NCBI RefSeq assembly: GCF_018531495.1
Contig: NZ_JAHDTI010000020.1
Span: 1 to 64,000, forward strand
Direction: 5' to 3'
From: Nonomuraea sediminis
Lineage (GTDB): Bacteria > Actinomycetota > Actinomycetes > Streptosporangiales > Streptosporangiaceae
Length of the DNA: 64,000 nucleotides
The notes under the pieces are model-generated. The model was not told where the DNA came from, made no database searches, and saw only the letters and a program-made list of their open reading frames with translations. This document shows, piece after piece, positions 9,535-18,685 of this stretch. Within the stretch, counting starts at the first letter, position 1. Each line of letters begins with the position of its first letter. Position numbers and translations under genes: made by a program.

Positions 9535-11871
9535 ATGACGGTCATCGAGCAGCTCACCGCCGCGCCCGACGTCGCGGTCAGGCGCTGCGGCCTGCCGGCC
9601 GCCGCCCTGCGGTCGCTGCGCTGGGAGGAATCCCATGCCCTGGTGCTGCGGCTGCTCGCCGAGGGCGGGCGGCTGTCGGCCGAGGGAGAGCGACTGGCTG
9701 AGGAGCTGACCGGTGTCGTCGGCGAGCTGGACGGGTCGGCGCTGCGGCCGGTGGTGATCGGGTTGCGCAGGGCGCTGCACGCCCGCCGTACCCCCAAGGA
9801 GTGGAACGCCGAGGTCAGGGCCGCGCTGCCGGAGGGGATCGCGCGCCGGATCGAGGAGTGGACGCGGGCGATGGCCGCGCACGGGCACGAGCTGGCGCGG
9901 CTGCCCGGACTGGTGGAGCGGGAGAGCGCGGCCAAACAGGACGAGCTGCGCGCGATCGCGGCGGATCCCGGCTTCCGCAGGGGACTGGCGCTGGCAGGGC
10001 CCGAGCTGGCGGCCGAGCTCGACAGGTGGATCGCCGACCCCGCGCGCACGCCCAAGCCGCAGAAGCTGATCCGGCTGGCCAAGTACGTCGCGCGGGCCGC
10101 CGCCAAGACCAGCCCCTACAGCATGTTCACCGGCACGGGTCCGGCGCTCTGGGGCGACAGCGAGTCCGTCCACGACACCGAGCTGCTGCCGGTGCTGGAA
10201 CCCGCGGGACACCCGCGGCCCGAGACGCTGCCCGCGCTGGTCAGGCTGAACCCGTCGGCCACCGTCATCGGTGACCGCGTCGAGTTCGTCGGCCCGCCGC
10301 CGGACGAGCCGCTGGTCGGCCTCGGGCTCACCGACGCGGTCCGCGCCTGCCTGCGCGCCGTCGAGGGCACCGATTGGACCACGCTCGACGACCTGGCCGC
10401 GGCGCTCGGCGCCGACCACGCCTCGGTCGCCCGCTTCGCCGGCGCCCTCCTGCGCGCGGGCCTGCTCGAACCACATCCGGCCGAGCCCGCACGCGACGAC
10501 CTGGCCCAGGCCCAGCACACCACGGACCCGGCCCGCTTCCGCAGGCTCCTGGCCGATATCCCGGGCGAGCTCCACGAGGTGGCCGTCTCCACCACCCCGA
10601 TGGCCACGCTGCGCCATGACCGCTGGCAGGAGCGCCTGCACGACCTGGACGTCGTGCGCCGCTGGCTGGCCGTCTTCGACGCCAAAACCCCTATGCGGCT
10701 GGCCGTCGCGGACTTGCTGCACAAGAGGTACGGCACGGCCCCCAAGGTCCCCTTCCTCACCCTCCACCGTCTGGTCCAGGAGGCCGTGGCCGCGAGCGAC
10801 CCCGAGCTGAGCACGTTCCTGGCGGCAGCCTGGACCCAGCCGCTGGCCGGATCCTCCTTACCCCTGGTGCGCGAGCTCGACAGGTTCAGAGCGGAGGCCA
10901 GGACCCTGGCACTGTCGGCCGAGGACGCCACCGGCACCAGCAGGGTCCCGATCGAGGCGCTGGAGGCGCAGCTGGCCGAGCGGCCCGCCTGGATCGCCAC
11001 CCCGCGCTCGTCGGCCTGCTACGTCCAGGTCGCCGGCGACGACCTGGTGCTCAACGTGATCCACGGCGGGCACGGGCGGGCGCTGCGCAGGCTCGACCAC
11101 CTGATCGAGCGCGCGTCCGGCCTGACCGTCGCGCCGCCCCTCCTGGAGGACCCCGAGGGCGCCGTCTACGCCGAGCTGACCGGATCGCTCGGCTCCACGC
11201 TCAACAACCGCCCGCCGAGCACCCTCCATCAGATCGACTACCCGCACTCCCCGGCCGCGGGGCCGGGCGAGAACCGCCTGCCTCTGCGCGACCTGCACGT
11301 CGTCATCGACCCCGCGACCGGGCTGCCGGCCCTCTGGTCGGACCGGCTCGGCCTCCAGGTCGTCCCGCTCCACCTGGGCATGGCGGCCGAGTTCCAGCTG
11401 CCCCCCGCCGCCCGCTTCATCGAGCGGGTCTTCGGCCCCGGCTATCTGCTGCACCCCAGCTCGCCGCCGCTGATCAGGCTGGACAGGGTGCCCGGTACGG
11501 TCACCCGCTACCCGCGCGTCGAGGCAGGGCGCGTCGTGGTGCAGCGCAGGCGCTGGCTGTCACCGGCCGCCGACCTGCCGATGCGGGCCAAGGGGGAGGG
11601 CGACGCGGCGTTCCTGCTGCGGCTGGCCGCATGGCTCGGCGAGCACGGGATCCCGGAGCGGACGTTCGTGCGCGCCTGGCCCGAGCAGACCGGCGCCGGA
11701 CAGGACAAGGCCCGCAAACCCCTCTACCTCGACCTGGGCGACCTGTTCCTGGTCAAGGTCTTCGAACGGCAGGTGCGCGGGTGCGCGTTCGCCCTGTTCG
11801 AGGAGGCGCTGCCCGACCCGCTCGACGTCCAGGACCGGGTGACCGAGTACCTGGTCGAGGTGGGCCGATGA
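9535..11871 (+). CDS. tbtB: LanB-type dehydratase, glutamyl-transfer subunit
   Basis: 778 aa, matching the long N-terminal domain of split lantibiotic dehydratases. In thiopeptide pathways this subunit uses glutamyl-tRNA(Glu) to glutamylate core Ser; a separate small protein eliminates glutamate to leave dehydroalanine. The Arg/Glu-rich N-terminal half, the segment KTSPYSMFTGTG near residue 200 and the C-terminal RxRWLSPAADLP-type region fit Lant_dehydr_N proteins. ATG 9535 has GAGGAG four bases before it. The stop overlaps the next start (ATGA), so the genes are translationally coupled. No tRNA-Glu gene is present; the cellular pool must serve. Confidence 0.9.
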   Translation: MTVIEQLTAAPDVAVRRCGLPAAALRSLRWEESHALVLRLLAEGGRLSAEGERLAEELTGVVGELDGSALRPVVIGLRRALHARRTPKEWNAEVRAALPEGIARRIEEWTRAMAAHGHELARLPGLVERESAAKQDELRAIAADPGFRRGLALAGPELAAELDRWIADPARTPKPQKLIRLAKYVARAAAKTSPYSMFTGTGPALWGDSESVHDTELLPVLEPAGHPRPETLPALVRLNPSATVIGDRVEFVGPPPDEPLVGLGLTDAVRACLRAVEGTDWTTLDDLAAALGADHASVARFAGALLRAGLLEPHPAEPARDDLAQAQHTTDPARFRRLLADIPGELHEVAVSTTPMATLRHDRWQERLHDLDVVRRWLAVFDAKTPMRLAVADLLHKRYGTAPKVPFLTLHRLVQEAVAASDPELSTFLAAAWTQPLAGSSLPLVRELDRFRAEARTLALSAEDATGTSRVPIEALEAQLAERPAWIATPRSSACYVQVAGDDLVLNVIHGGHGRALRRLDHLIERASGLTVAPPLLEDPEGAVYAELTGSLGSTLNNRPPSTLHQIDYPHSPAAGPGENRLPLRDLHVVIDPATGLPALWSDRLGLQVVPLHLGMAAEFQLPPAARFIERVFGPGYLLHPSSPPLIRLDRVPGTVTRYPRVEAGRVVVQRRRWLSPAADLPMRAKGEGDAAFLLRLAAWLGEHGIPERTFVRAWPEQTGAGQDKARKPLYLDLGDLFLVKVFERQVRGCAFALFEEALPDPLDVQDRVTEYLVEVGR

Positions 11872-12635
11872 GCTGGGTCAGCGCCCACGTGTTCTCCCAG
11901 GGCTCGCTCGACGACATGATCGTCGAGCTGGCCGGGCCGCTGCTCGGCGAGACGGGTTTCTTCCTGCGTTACTGGGAGGGCGGGCCGCACCTGCGTATCA
12001 GGGTGCGCGACACGGCCGCCGAGGTGGTGGTCAAGCAGGCCGGGTCCTGGCTGCGCGACCACCCGTCCGTGGCGGTCATCGACCCCGAGGAGTACGCCAG
12101 GCTGGCCGAGACCCTGGCCGCCAGGGAGGGCGTGTCCGACTACGTCCGCGGGATGTTCCCCAACGACAGCGTCCAGCTCATCCCCTACCGCCCCGAACAC
12201 GACAGGTACGGCACGGGCGCGTCGCTCGAGGCCGTCGAGAGGCACTTCCACGAGTCGAGCAGGATCGCGCTCGAACTCCTTGCCGCACGGCTGCCGCCCG
12301 GCAGGCGCGACACCGCGTGGCTGACCATGCTGCTCGTCGCCTGGGAGGTCACCGGGCCCGAGCCGGGACCCGTCGCGCCGCCGGACGAGCGGCTGGAGTC
12401 GCTGGCCGTACACGCCAGGAAGGTCGTCGCGGAGGGGACGCCAGGCGGTGTGGTCGGCGGGTGGCACGCGTCGGTGCGGGCGCTGGCGGGAGAGCTGGAG
12501 CGGGCCGGGTTCGACCGGGGGCGGGTGGCCAGGACGGTCGATCTGTGCGCGCACCTGCTGGCCAACCGGCTCGGTATCCGGGTGCACGAGGAGGCGCGGC
12601 TGCGCGCCATGGGACGGCGGGCGGTGCGGGCATGA
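11868..12635 (+). CDS. tbtC: LanB-type dehydratase, glutamate-elimination subunit
   Basis: 255-aa protein of the thiopeptide-type bacteriocin biosynthesis (SpaB C-terminal) family. The motif FFLRYWEGGPHLRIRV near residues 27-42 is the family hallmark. In the split thiopeptide system this subunit removes glutamate from glutamylated Ser to make Dha. It starts with ATG overlapping the previous stop and ends in a second ATGA overlap. It shares its N-terminal MSW start and HLRxxV element with the next gene, so the two are probably ancient duplicates given different chemistry. Assignment as eliminase rather than pyridine synthase rests on gene order. Confidence 0.87.
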   Translation: MSWVSAHVFSQGSLDDMIVELAGPLLGETGFFLRYWEGGPHLRIRVRDTAAEVVVKQAGSWLRDHPSVAVIDPEEYARLAETLAAREGVSDYVRGMFPNDSVQLIPYRPEHDRYGTGASLEAVERHFHESSRIALELLAARLPPGRRDTAWLTMLLVAWEVTGPEPGPVAPPDERLESLAVHARKVVAEGTPGGVVGGWHASVRALAGELERAGFDRGRVARTVDLCAHLLANRLGIRVHEEARLRAMGRRAVRA

Positions 12636-13597
12636 GCTGGACACGGCTGCGGGTCGACTATCACGGCGGTCCGATGGACCCGCTGATCCTCGACGGGCTG
12701 CGGCCCGCGATCGAAGGGCGGCGGGCCTACTTCGTCAGGCACTGGGTGCGGGGGCCGCACCTGCGGGTGTACGTCGACGGCCCGGCGGGACCGGTGGCGG
12801 ACGGGATCCGCCGCTACCTCGCGGAGCATCCATCAGCGGGCGCCGACGCCGGGGCGCTGCTGCCGCTGCACAGGCGGCTGGCCGAACTCGAGGACGAGCC
12901 GGGCCCGCTGACGCCGTGGCAGCCCGACAACACGGTGACGCAGGAGCCGGTCGAGCCGCGCGACGACCTCGGCGCGTTCCTCGCCGACTGCTACGCCGCC
13001 GCCACGCCCGCCGCCTTCGACGCGCTCGAACGGGTCAGGGCGGGCACGCCGCTGCCTTCGCTGGCCTTCGACCTGGTGGTCGCCACCGCGCACCGGCTCT
13101 CCGAGGGCGGCCTGGCGGCCTCGCGCAGATCGCTGCGCTCGCACGCCGAGGCCTACCTGGCCAGGCAGGGCGACGTCCGCGCCCGCTGGCAGGCCCAGTA
13201 CCTGACCAACAGGGACGCGCTGACCGCCAGGGTCTCCGCCATCATCGGCGGCGCCTGGCCGGCGGGCACCCGCGCATGGGTCGACCTGCTGACGCCGCTG
13301 CGCGACCGCGGCCGCGCGCTCGTCGACCAGGGCAGGATCAAGCTGGAGTACGGCACGGCCACGGCCGCCCCCGGGCTGCCCGCGCTCACGGAGGTGTCCG
13401 GGTTCCACCGCGCGCTCGAGGACGACGCGAGCTGGCTGGAACTGCGCGACTCGCCGGGGTTCGCGACCTACCGGCTCGTCCTCAACTGCACCTACCTGCA
13501 CCTGACCAGGCTGGGGCTGACGCCGGACCGGCGCTTCCTGGTCTGCTACCTGGCCGCGTGCGCCGCCGACGACGTGCTCGAGGCGGTGGCCCGATGA
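12632..13597 (+). CDS. tbtD: [4+2] aza-cycloaddition enzyme (pyridine synthase)
   Basis: 321 aa, also built on the LanB elimination-domain fold (YFVRHWVRGPHLRVYV near residues 30-46) but longer. Homologues TbtD and PbtD join two dehydroalanines of the linear peptide, aromatise the ring to pyridine and expel the leader peptide, giving the trithiazolyl-pyridine macrocycle. This explains why no leader protease is encoded in the cluster. The ATG at 12632 overlaps the upstream stop by 4 bp and the 3' end overlaps the next gene the same way. Ser1 and Ser11 of the core are the expected partners, giving a 29-membered ring. Function is inferred from family and order. Confidence 0.88.
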   Translation: MSWTRLRVDYHGGPMDPLILDGLRPAIEGRRAYFVRHWVRGPHLRVYVDGPAGPVADGIRRYLAEHPSAGADAGALLPLHRRLAELEDEPGPLTPWQPDNTVTQEPVEPRDDLGAFLADCYAAATPAAFDALERVRAGTPLPSLAFDLVVATAHRLSEGGLAASRRSLRSHAEAYLARQGDVRARWQAQYLTNRDALTARVSAIIGGAWPAGTRAWVDLLTPLRDRGRALVDQGRIKLEYGTATAAPGLPALTEVSGFHRALEDDASWLELRDSPGFATYRLVLNCTYLHLTRLGLTPDRRFLVCYLAACAADDVLEAVAR

Positions 13598-14862
13598 CGC
13601 TGTACCACCTGCGGGCGGGCGTCCACCTGGCCCGGCTGGACAGCGGGGCGCGGCTGTTCGCCTGGCCGCACGCCGAGACGCTGGGGGAGCTGGACGAGGA
13701 GGAGTACGGCCTGCTGCGCGAGCTGGCCTCCGGACCGAGGAACGCGAGCGGGCCGCTGGTGGACCGGCTGCTGGCCGGCGGCTGGCTCAAGATCACCATC
13801 ACTGGGGACGGCGGGCCGCTCTACACGCTTGACCCGCTCAAGGCGCCGCCCGCGCGTCCCGGGATCTCGGGCCGCTGGGTGCTCTCCAAGTTCGCCGCGG
13901 TGCGCAGGGAGGCGGGCGGGGTCGTCGTGCGGTCCCCGCTGGCCTGGTGCGACCTGTGGATCCACGATCACTCGCTGCTGGCCGACGTGGTCGAGCCCGG
14001 TGGCCGGCTCCTGGGCGATCTGGTGTGGGCGGGGCTCGCCGTACCGGAGGGGAGCGAAGAGGGAGAGCTGCGGTCGGCGCAGTGGAGCCCGCAGGAGCTG
14101 GAGTTCCACGACCGCAGCCGTGTCGGGTTCCGCGGATATCTCGGTGACGGCTTCGGCGGGACGTTCTGGGCGCGGGGGCGCTTCGAGCCCGAGCCGGCCA
14201 GGCCCGAGCCGTACCCGGGGACCGTGGTGGAGCTGCCGCGCCCGGACCTGGCGGAGTTGAAGGATCCCGCCCTCACCGACGTCCTGGAGGGGCGGCGCTC
14301 GCGCAGGGAGCACGACGACGAGCGGCCCGTCGGCCTGGCGCAGCTGGGAGAGCTGCTCTACCGCGCGGCCCGGGTCAGGGAGCAGTGGACGGCCGACGAC
14401 GTGGAGTACACCAGCAAGCCCTACCCCTCGGGCGGCTCGGTGTACGAGCTGGAGCTCTACCCCGTGATCAGGCACGCCGCCGGGATCGCGCCGGGGATGT
14501 ACCACTACGACGCCCACAACCACGTGCTCAGACTGGTGCGCGAGGCCGGCCACCCGGCGGTGCGCAGGCTGCTGACCGTGGCCGGCCACGGCGCGGCGAC
14601 CGGACGGCGCCCCCAGGTCCTGCTGGCGGTCTCCGCCAGGGCCGGACGGATCCTGTGGAAGTACGAGGGCATGGGATACGCGCTCATGCTCAAGCACGTC
14701 GGCGTGCTCTATCAGACCCTCTACCTGGTGGCCACCGCGATGGGGCTGGCGGCGTGCGGGCTGGGCGGCGGCGACTCGGTCGCGTTCGCCGAGGCCACAG
14801 GCCGCGACCCGCTGCGCGAGTGCGCGGTCGGCGAATTCATGATCGGAAGCGTGGAACCATGA
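13594..14862 (+). CDS. tbtE: SagB/nitroreductase-type azoline dehydrogenase
   Basis: 422 aa. The N-terminal ~190 residues are a SagB-specific region; the C-terminal half is the FMN-binding nitroreductase fold, with RRSRREHDDERPVGLAQLGELL near residues 233-254, the YPSGGSVYELELY segment and a glycine-rich end (AACGLGGGDS). The enzyme oxidises thiazolines to thiazoles after cyclodehydration. Starts and stops are coupled to both neighbours by ATGA. With six Cys in the core it should act six times. FMN dependence is family knowledge. Confidence 0.92.
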   Translation: MTLYHLRAGVHLARLDSGARLFAWPHAETLGELDEEEYGLLRELASGPRNASGPLVDRLLAGGWLKITITGDGGPLYTLDPLKAPPARPGISGRWVLSKFAAVRREAGGVVVRSPLAWCDLWIHDHSLLADVVEPGGRLLGDLVWAGLAVPEGSEEGELRSAQWSPQELEFHDRSRVGFRGYLGDGFGGTFWARGRFEPEPARPEPYPGTVVELPRPDLAELKDPALTDVLEGRRSRREHDDERPVGLAQLGELLYRAARVREQWTADDVEYTSKPYPSGGSVYELELYPVIRHAAGIAPGMYHYDAHNHVLRLVREAGHPAVRRLLTVAGHGAATGRRPQVLLAVSARAGRILWKYEGMGYALMLKHVGVLYQTLYLVATAMGLAACGLGGGDSVAFAEATGRDPLRECAVGEFMIGSVEP

Positions 14863-16517
14863 CGTTCAAGCCGAGACTGCCCGACGACGTCCGCTACGCC
14901 CCCACCCCGGCGGGGGTGGCCTTCCTGACGGGGGATGGCGTGGTGCAGCTCAACGGGCGCTCGATCCACCAGTGGGTGGACAGGCTGGCCGCCCACCTCG
15001 ACGGCGCCGTCACCCTGGAGGAGCTGACCGCCGGGATGCCCGACGACCGGCGCGCCTTCGTGACCGGGCTGATCACGGCGCTGCGCGAGCGGGGGATCGT
15101 CGAGGACGCCTCGACCCCGTCGACGCTGCGGATCAGGAAGGGCACCATCGGCGCGCTGCTGACCGACGACGAGCGCTGCGCCGCGCTGACGGACGCGCTG
15201 GCCGAGGCCATGCGCAGGCTCGGGCTCGACGTCTGGCGCGGACCGTCGGGCTCGTTCGTCGGCGAGGCCGGCGTGCATGTCGCCGCCGCCGACGAGGCGG
15301 GCCTGCGGGCCGCCGAACGCCTGGACGCGGCGGGAATCGCCGTCACGCACGTGCTGGTCGGCGAGGGCGAGGTGTGGTGGGGCGCCGGGCCGCTGGCCCC
15401 GGGCTGGCGGCGGCTGCAGGCCATGCGCCCGCCCGAGCCGCCGTCCGACCCCTGCCTGTCGCAGGTCGCCGCCACCGTGATCGCCGGGCAGGTCGTGGCC
15501 GACCTCGGCCGCGGGCTCACCGGCACACCCGGCGGCTCACGGGTCCTGCGCGCGGTCGACCTGGCCACGCTCAGCACCCGCAGCCACGCCTACCTGCCGC
15601 ACCCAGCCACCCGCCCGGCGGGCGAGGGCACCCTGGGCGAGCCGATGGGTGAGGAGGAGTTCTCCCGCCGCGCCGCCAGCCTCATGGACGACAGGACCGG
15701 CGTCTTCACCGCCCTCGACGAGGGCCCCTTCGGCCAGCTGCCGCTGCACGTCTCCGCCGCGACCGTGGCCGACCCCATGGGCCTGCTCGGCAGCGACCGG
15801 ATCCAGGTGCTGGGCGTCGGCCCCGACTTCGCCACCTCCCGCTACCGCGCCGCGCTGCGGGCGCTGACCGCCCACGCGCTGCTGGCCCTCGACCCGCGCC
15901 GCCTCACCGACGGGCACGTGCGGGGGCGCGACCTCGCCGACGGCTCCACCGTGCTCCTGCCGGCCGACCGCGTCTTCGCCCTGACCCCGCAACGGACGCT
16001 CCCGCCGGGCGCGGCCGCCGCGTACTCCACGCCCGACGCCCTGCTCGCGGGCCTGCTGTCCCTCTGCGCCGGGCTGGCCCGCTTCGACCGGCCGCTGCCC
16101 GCCGTCACCGTGCCCGGCCCCTCGCGGTCGCTGACGCTCCTTGAGTCGTACGGCCGGCCGTACGGGATCGTGGACGCCTCCGGCGAGACGGGCGTGCCCA
16201 TCCTGGCGGGAACCCTGGACGGACGCCTGGTGACCTGCGCCGCGGGCACGACGCCGGCCGAGGCCGCCGAGGCCGTGCTCGAGGGGATCCTGCGGGCACA
16301 CCAGGGCATCCCCCAGGACGTCCCCGTGCTGGAACTGGACGTCCAGGTCGACGGGGAGACACCCCTGGGGACGGCACGGGTGGAGGCGGCCGACCTGGTG
16401 GCCGCGCTGGCACGCGCGGGCAGGCGGCCCGCGGTAGTCATGCTCGACCACGATCCGGAGGTGCACGCCCTGATGCCGCACGTCATCCGCGTTGTCACGG
16501 AGCCCGCCGATGCCTGA
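14859..16517 (+). CDS. tbtF: Ocin-ThiF-like leader-binding partner of the cyclodehydratase
   Basis: 552-aa protein of the ocin-ThiF / E1-like class found beside YcaO in thiopeptide and other azole RiPP clusters. The first ~85 residues (FKPRLPDDVRYAPTP... VQLNGRSIHQWVDRL) form a winged-helix region of the kind that recognises the leader (RRE-like). The rest is a degenerate E1/ThiF fold without the catalytic cysteine pairs, which sit in the next protein instead. It delivers the precursor to the YcaO enzyme. ATG 14859 overlaps the dehydrogenase stop, and the 3' end overlaps the YcaO gene by 8 bp. The RRE assignment is inference from position and family. Confidence 0.85.
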   Translation: MTFKPRLPDDVRYAPTPAGVAFLTGDGVVQLNGRSIHQWVDRLAAHLDGAVTLEELTAGMPDDRRAFVTGLITALRERGIVEDASTPSTLRIRKGTIGALLTDDERCAALTDALAEAMRRLGLDVWRGPSGSFVGEAGVHVAAADEAGLRAAERLDAAGIAVTHVLVGEGEVWWGAGPLAPGWRRLQAMRPPEPPSDPCLSQVAATVIAGQVVADLGRGLTGTPGGSRVLRAVDLATLSTRSHAYLPHPATRPAGEGTLGEPMGEEEFSRRAASLMDDRTGVFTALDEGPFGQLPLHVSAATVADPMGLLGSDRIQVLGVGPDFATSRYRAALRALTAHALLALDPRRLTDGHVRGRDLADGSTVLLPADRVFALTPQRTLPPGAAAAYSTPDALLAGLLSLCAGLARFDRPLPAVTVPGPSRSLTLLESYGRPYGIVDASGETGVPILAGTLDGRLVTCAAGTTPAEAAEAVLEGILRAHQGIPQDVPVLELDVQVDGETPLGTARVEAADLVAALARAGRRPAVVMLDHDPEVHALMPHVIRVVTEPADA

Positions 16518-18267
16518 GGCCTGGGGGGACGGCCTGCTGGCCAGGGAGATCGGTGAGCAGCCCGTGCTGGTGGTGGCCGCCGACGGCTGGGACGACTCCG
16601 ACCACGAGCGCGCCCGGCGCACCGGGCAGGCGTGGCTGCCGGTCAGGGTGGAGCACGGCACCGCCGTCATCGGCCCGCTCGAACGCCCCGGCACGCCCGG
16701 CTGCGTGACCTGCTTCGAGACCCGGCGGCGCAGGGCCAGGACCGATACCGAGGCGCGCGAGGCCATCCTGGCGGTGCACGGGCGGGAGCTGGCCAAGGCG
16801 GCCTCGCCGTACCTGGACGAGCTGGGCGCGCGCACGGTCGCGGCGCTGACCGGACACCTGATCGCGGACCCCGGGCACGCCGTCTGGTACGTGGACCTGC
16901 GGACGCTCGCCGTCGAACGGCACGCCTTCCTGCCCGAGCCGCTCTGCCAGGACTGCGGTGACCTGCCCGGCGACGCGCCGGAGCCGATCGAGCTGGGGCC
17001 GACACGCTGGGGCGCGGGCTACCGGGTACGCAACGTGCTCGACGAGCACCAGGCCCTGCTCGACGCCTACGTGGACGGCGAATGCGGGCTCATCAGGCCG
17101 CTGGTCAGGGACACCCTCGGCGGCCTGGTGATCGCGGGCGCGATGCTGCCGCTGCGCTTCGAGGGCGGGACCGAGCCGGGCGTGGGCCGCACCCGCGACT
17201 ACCGGTCGAGCGAGGTCACCGCCGTGCTCGAGGCGCTGGAGCGGTGGGGCGGCGTCGAGCCGGGCGGCAAGCGCACCACGGTCAGGGCCGCCTACCGCGA
17301 CCTGGCGCCCGACGCGCTAGACCCGCGCGTGCTGGGCGTGCACGATTCCGCTTCCTACGACAGGCAGGGGTTCGCCTTCCGGCCCTTCGCCGAGGACGTG
17401 CCGTGCGAGTGGGTGTGGGGACACTCCTTCGCCAGGAAGGCGCCCATCCTCGTGCCGGAGAGCCTGGCGTACTACCACGTGCGCGGCAGGGACAAGCCGT
17501 TCGTCTACGAGATCTCCAACGGCTGCGCGCTCGGCGGCAGCCTCGCGGAGGCCGTCCTCTACGGCCTGCTGGAGACCGTCGAGCGCGACGCGTTCCTGAT
17601 GACCTGGTACGGCAGGCGTCCCGCGCCCAGGATCGACCTGTCGACGGCCCGCGACACGACGATCCCCGTGCAGGCGGCGGCGATCACCGCCGAGACCGGC
17701 TACCGGGTGGAGCTGTACGACACGACCACCGAGTACGGCATCGCGTCGGTGTGGGCGCTCGCGGTCCGGATGGGCGACGACCAGGCCAGGCCGCGGATGG
17801 TCTGCGCGGCGGGCGCGCACCTGGATCCGGAGAAGGCCGTGATGGGCGCGCTCAGCGAGCTCGGCCCGCTGCTGGCCGACCTGATCCGCCGCTACCCCGA
17901 CGACGCCGACAGAGCCCGCCAGATGGTGGAAAATCCGGACCTGGTGGAGACCATGCACGACCACTCCACTCTCTACGGCGCCGACGCCGCCTTCGACCGG
18001 CTGTCCTTCCTCACCGAGGGCACCGCCATCCGGGCGCTGCCTGACATGCCACGCATCACCGAGGACCTGCCCGAGATCATCGCCAGGTTCCCCGACGTCG
18101 TCGTCGTCGACCAGACCACGCCGGAGCACCGCGCCCGCGACTTCTCCTGCGTCAAGGTCCTCGTCCCCGGCGCGATCCCGATGACCTTCGGCCACCACCA
18201 CCGCAGGACGGCCGGGTTGTCCCGGCTGCCCGCCGACCTCAACCCCTACCCCCACCCCTTCCCCTGA
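16510..18267 (+). CDS. tbtG: YcaO cyclodehydratase
   Basis: 585 aa. Residues ~1-170 are an E1-derived part with two CxxC pairs (Cys65/Cys68, Cys146/Cys149) for zinc. Residues ~190-570 are the YcaO domain, which activates backbone amides with ATP so that Cys side chains cyclise to thiazolines. The extreme C-terminus, NPYPHPFP, is the proline-rich tail typical of azoline-forming YcaO proteins, where it closes the active site. It starts at ATG 16510 inside the end of the ocin-ThiF gene. It is the last gene of the core operon; a hairpin and the str promoter follow. Confidence 0.95.
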   Translation: MPEAWGDGLLAREIGEQPVLVVAADGWDDSDHERARRTGQAWLPVRVEHGTAVIGPLERPGTPGCVTCFETRRRRARTDTEAREAILAVHGRELAKAASPYLDELGARTVAALTGHLIADPGHAVWYVDLRTLAVERHAFLPEPLCQDCGDLPGDAPEPIELGPTRWGAGYRVRNVLDEHQALLDAYVDGECGLIRPLVRDTLGGLVIAGAMLPLRFEGGTEPGVGRTRDYRSSEVTAVLEALERWGGVEPGGKRTTVRAAYRDLAPDALDPRVLGVHDSASYDRQGFAFRPFAEDVPCEWVWGHSFARKAPILVPESLAYYHVRGRDKPFVYEISNGCALGGSLAEAVLYGLLETVERDAFLMTWYGRRPAPRIDLSTARDTTIPVQAAAITAETGYRVELYDTTTEYGIASVWALAVRMGDDQARPRMVCAAGAHLDPEKAVMGALSELGPLLADLIRRYPDDADRARQMVENPDLVETMHDHSTLYGADAAFDRLSFLTEGTAIRALPDMPRITEDLPEIIARFPDVVVVDQTTPEHRARDFSCVKVLVPGAIPMTFGHHHRRTAGLSRLPADLNPYPHPFP

Positions 18268-18295
18268 CGGACTGCTCCGGCTCGCCGTACAAGAA

Positions 18296-18332
18296 GGAAG
18301 GTCCGCCGCGGCGCTCGAGCGCGCGGCCTTCC
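18296..18332 (+). terminator. Hairpin closing the thiopeptide operon
   Basis: GGAAGG (18296-18301) pairs with CCTTCC (18327-18332). The stem continues with CCGC/GCGG after a one-base bulge and is capped by the self-complementary GCGCTCGAGCGC. There is no T-tract, so termination may be incomplete and the thiopeptide transcript could run into rpsL. The remaining sequence of the 418-bp gap 18268-18685 holds the str promoter and no gene. Confidence 0.65.
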
Positions 18333-18430
18333 TCGGCAATCCCGCGGAAACACTCGCCGGAGCGGATATCCTGATGCAGGAGCAGTAAGCCTGAGCCGCG
18401 GCTGCACCAGCCGTTGTGACTCGGGTCGCT

Positions 18431-18459
18431 TTGACGTGTCGCGCGGGCCTGGGTAGTCT
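18431..18459 (+). promoter_or_regulatory. Promoter of the str operon (rpsL-rpsG-fusA)
   Basis: TTGACG (18431-18436), a 17-base spacer, then TAGTCT (18454-18459). This is a near-ideal housekeeping promoter for an actinomycete. Transcription should begin near 18466, leaving a ~220-base leader before rpsL. Its place just after the cluster means the str operon does not depend on rpoC or the thiopeptide promoter. Confidence 0.75.
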
Positions 18460-18685
18460 AGTGACTCGCGCCCGTCATTGACGGGCTTTCGACCGTGCGC
18501 TCATATCCGGAGCGCGGGACGACTTCCTGGCTCGATTGTCCCCGCGGATGTGTCTGTGCGAAGAGCGCGACACGCCCGAGCGCGGGGGCGCGGAGGCAGG
18601 GGAAAACCGCAGGTCATGACACCGGCAGAACCTGCGAAATGCAACAACTGACGTAACACCGGCCAAGGCACGAAACGGAGTGGCA

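Noticed and set aside
9448..10767. 439-codon minus-strand frame antisense to tbtB
   Set aside because: It is the complement of a certain coding gene and has only low-complexity composition.
12448..14862. 804-codon plus-strand frame starting inside tbtC
   Set aside because: Only its last part, from 13594, is the real dehydrogenase; the upstream part is an alternate frame of tbtC/tbtD rich in Arg/Gly/Ala.
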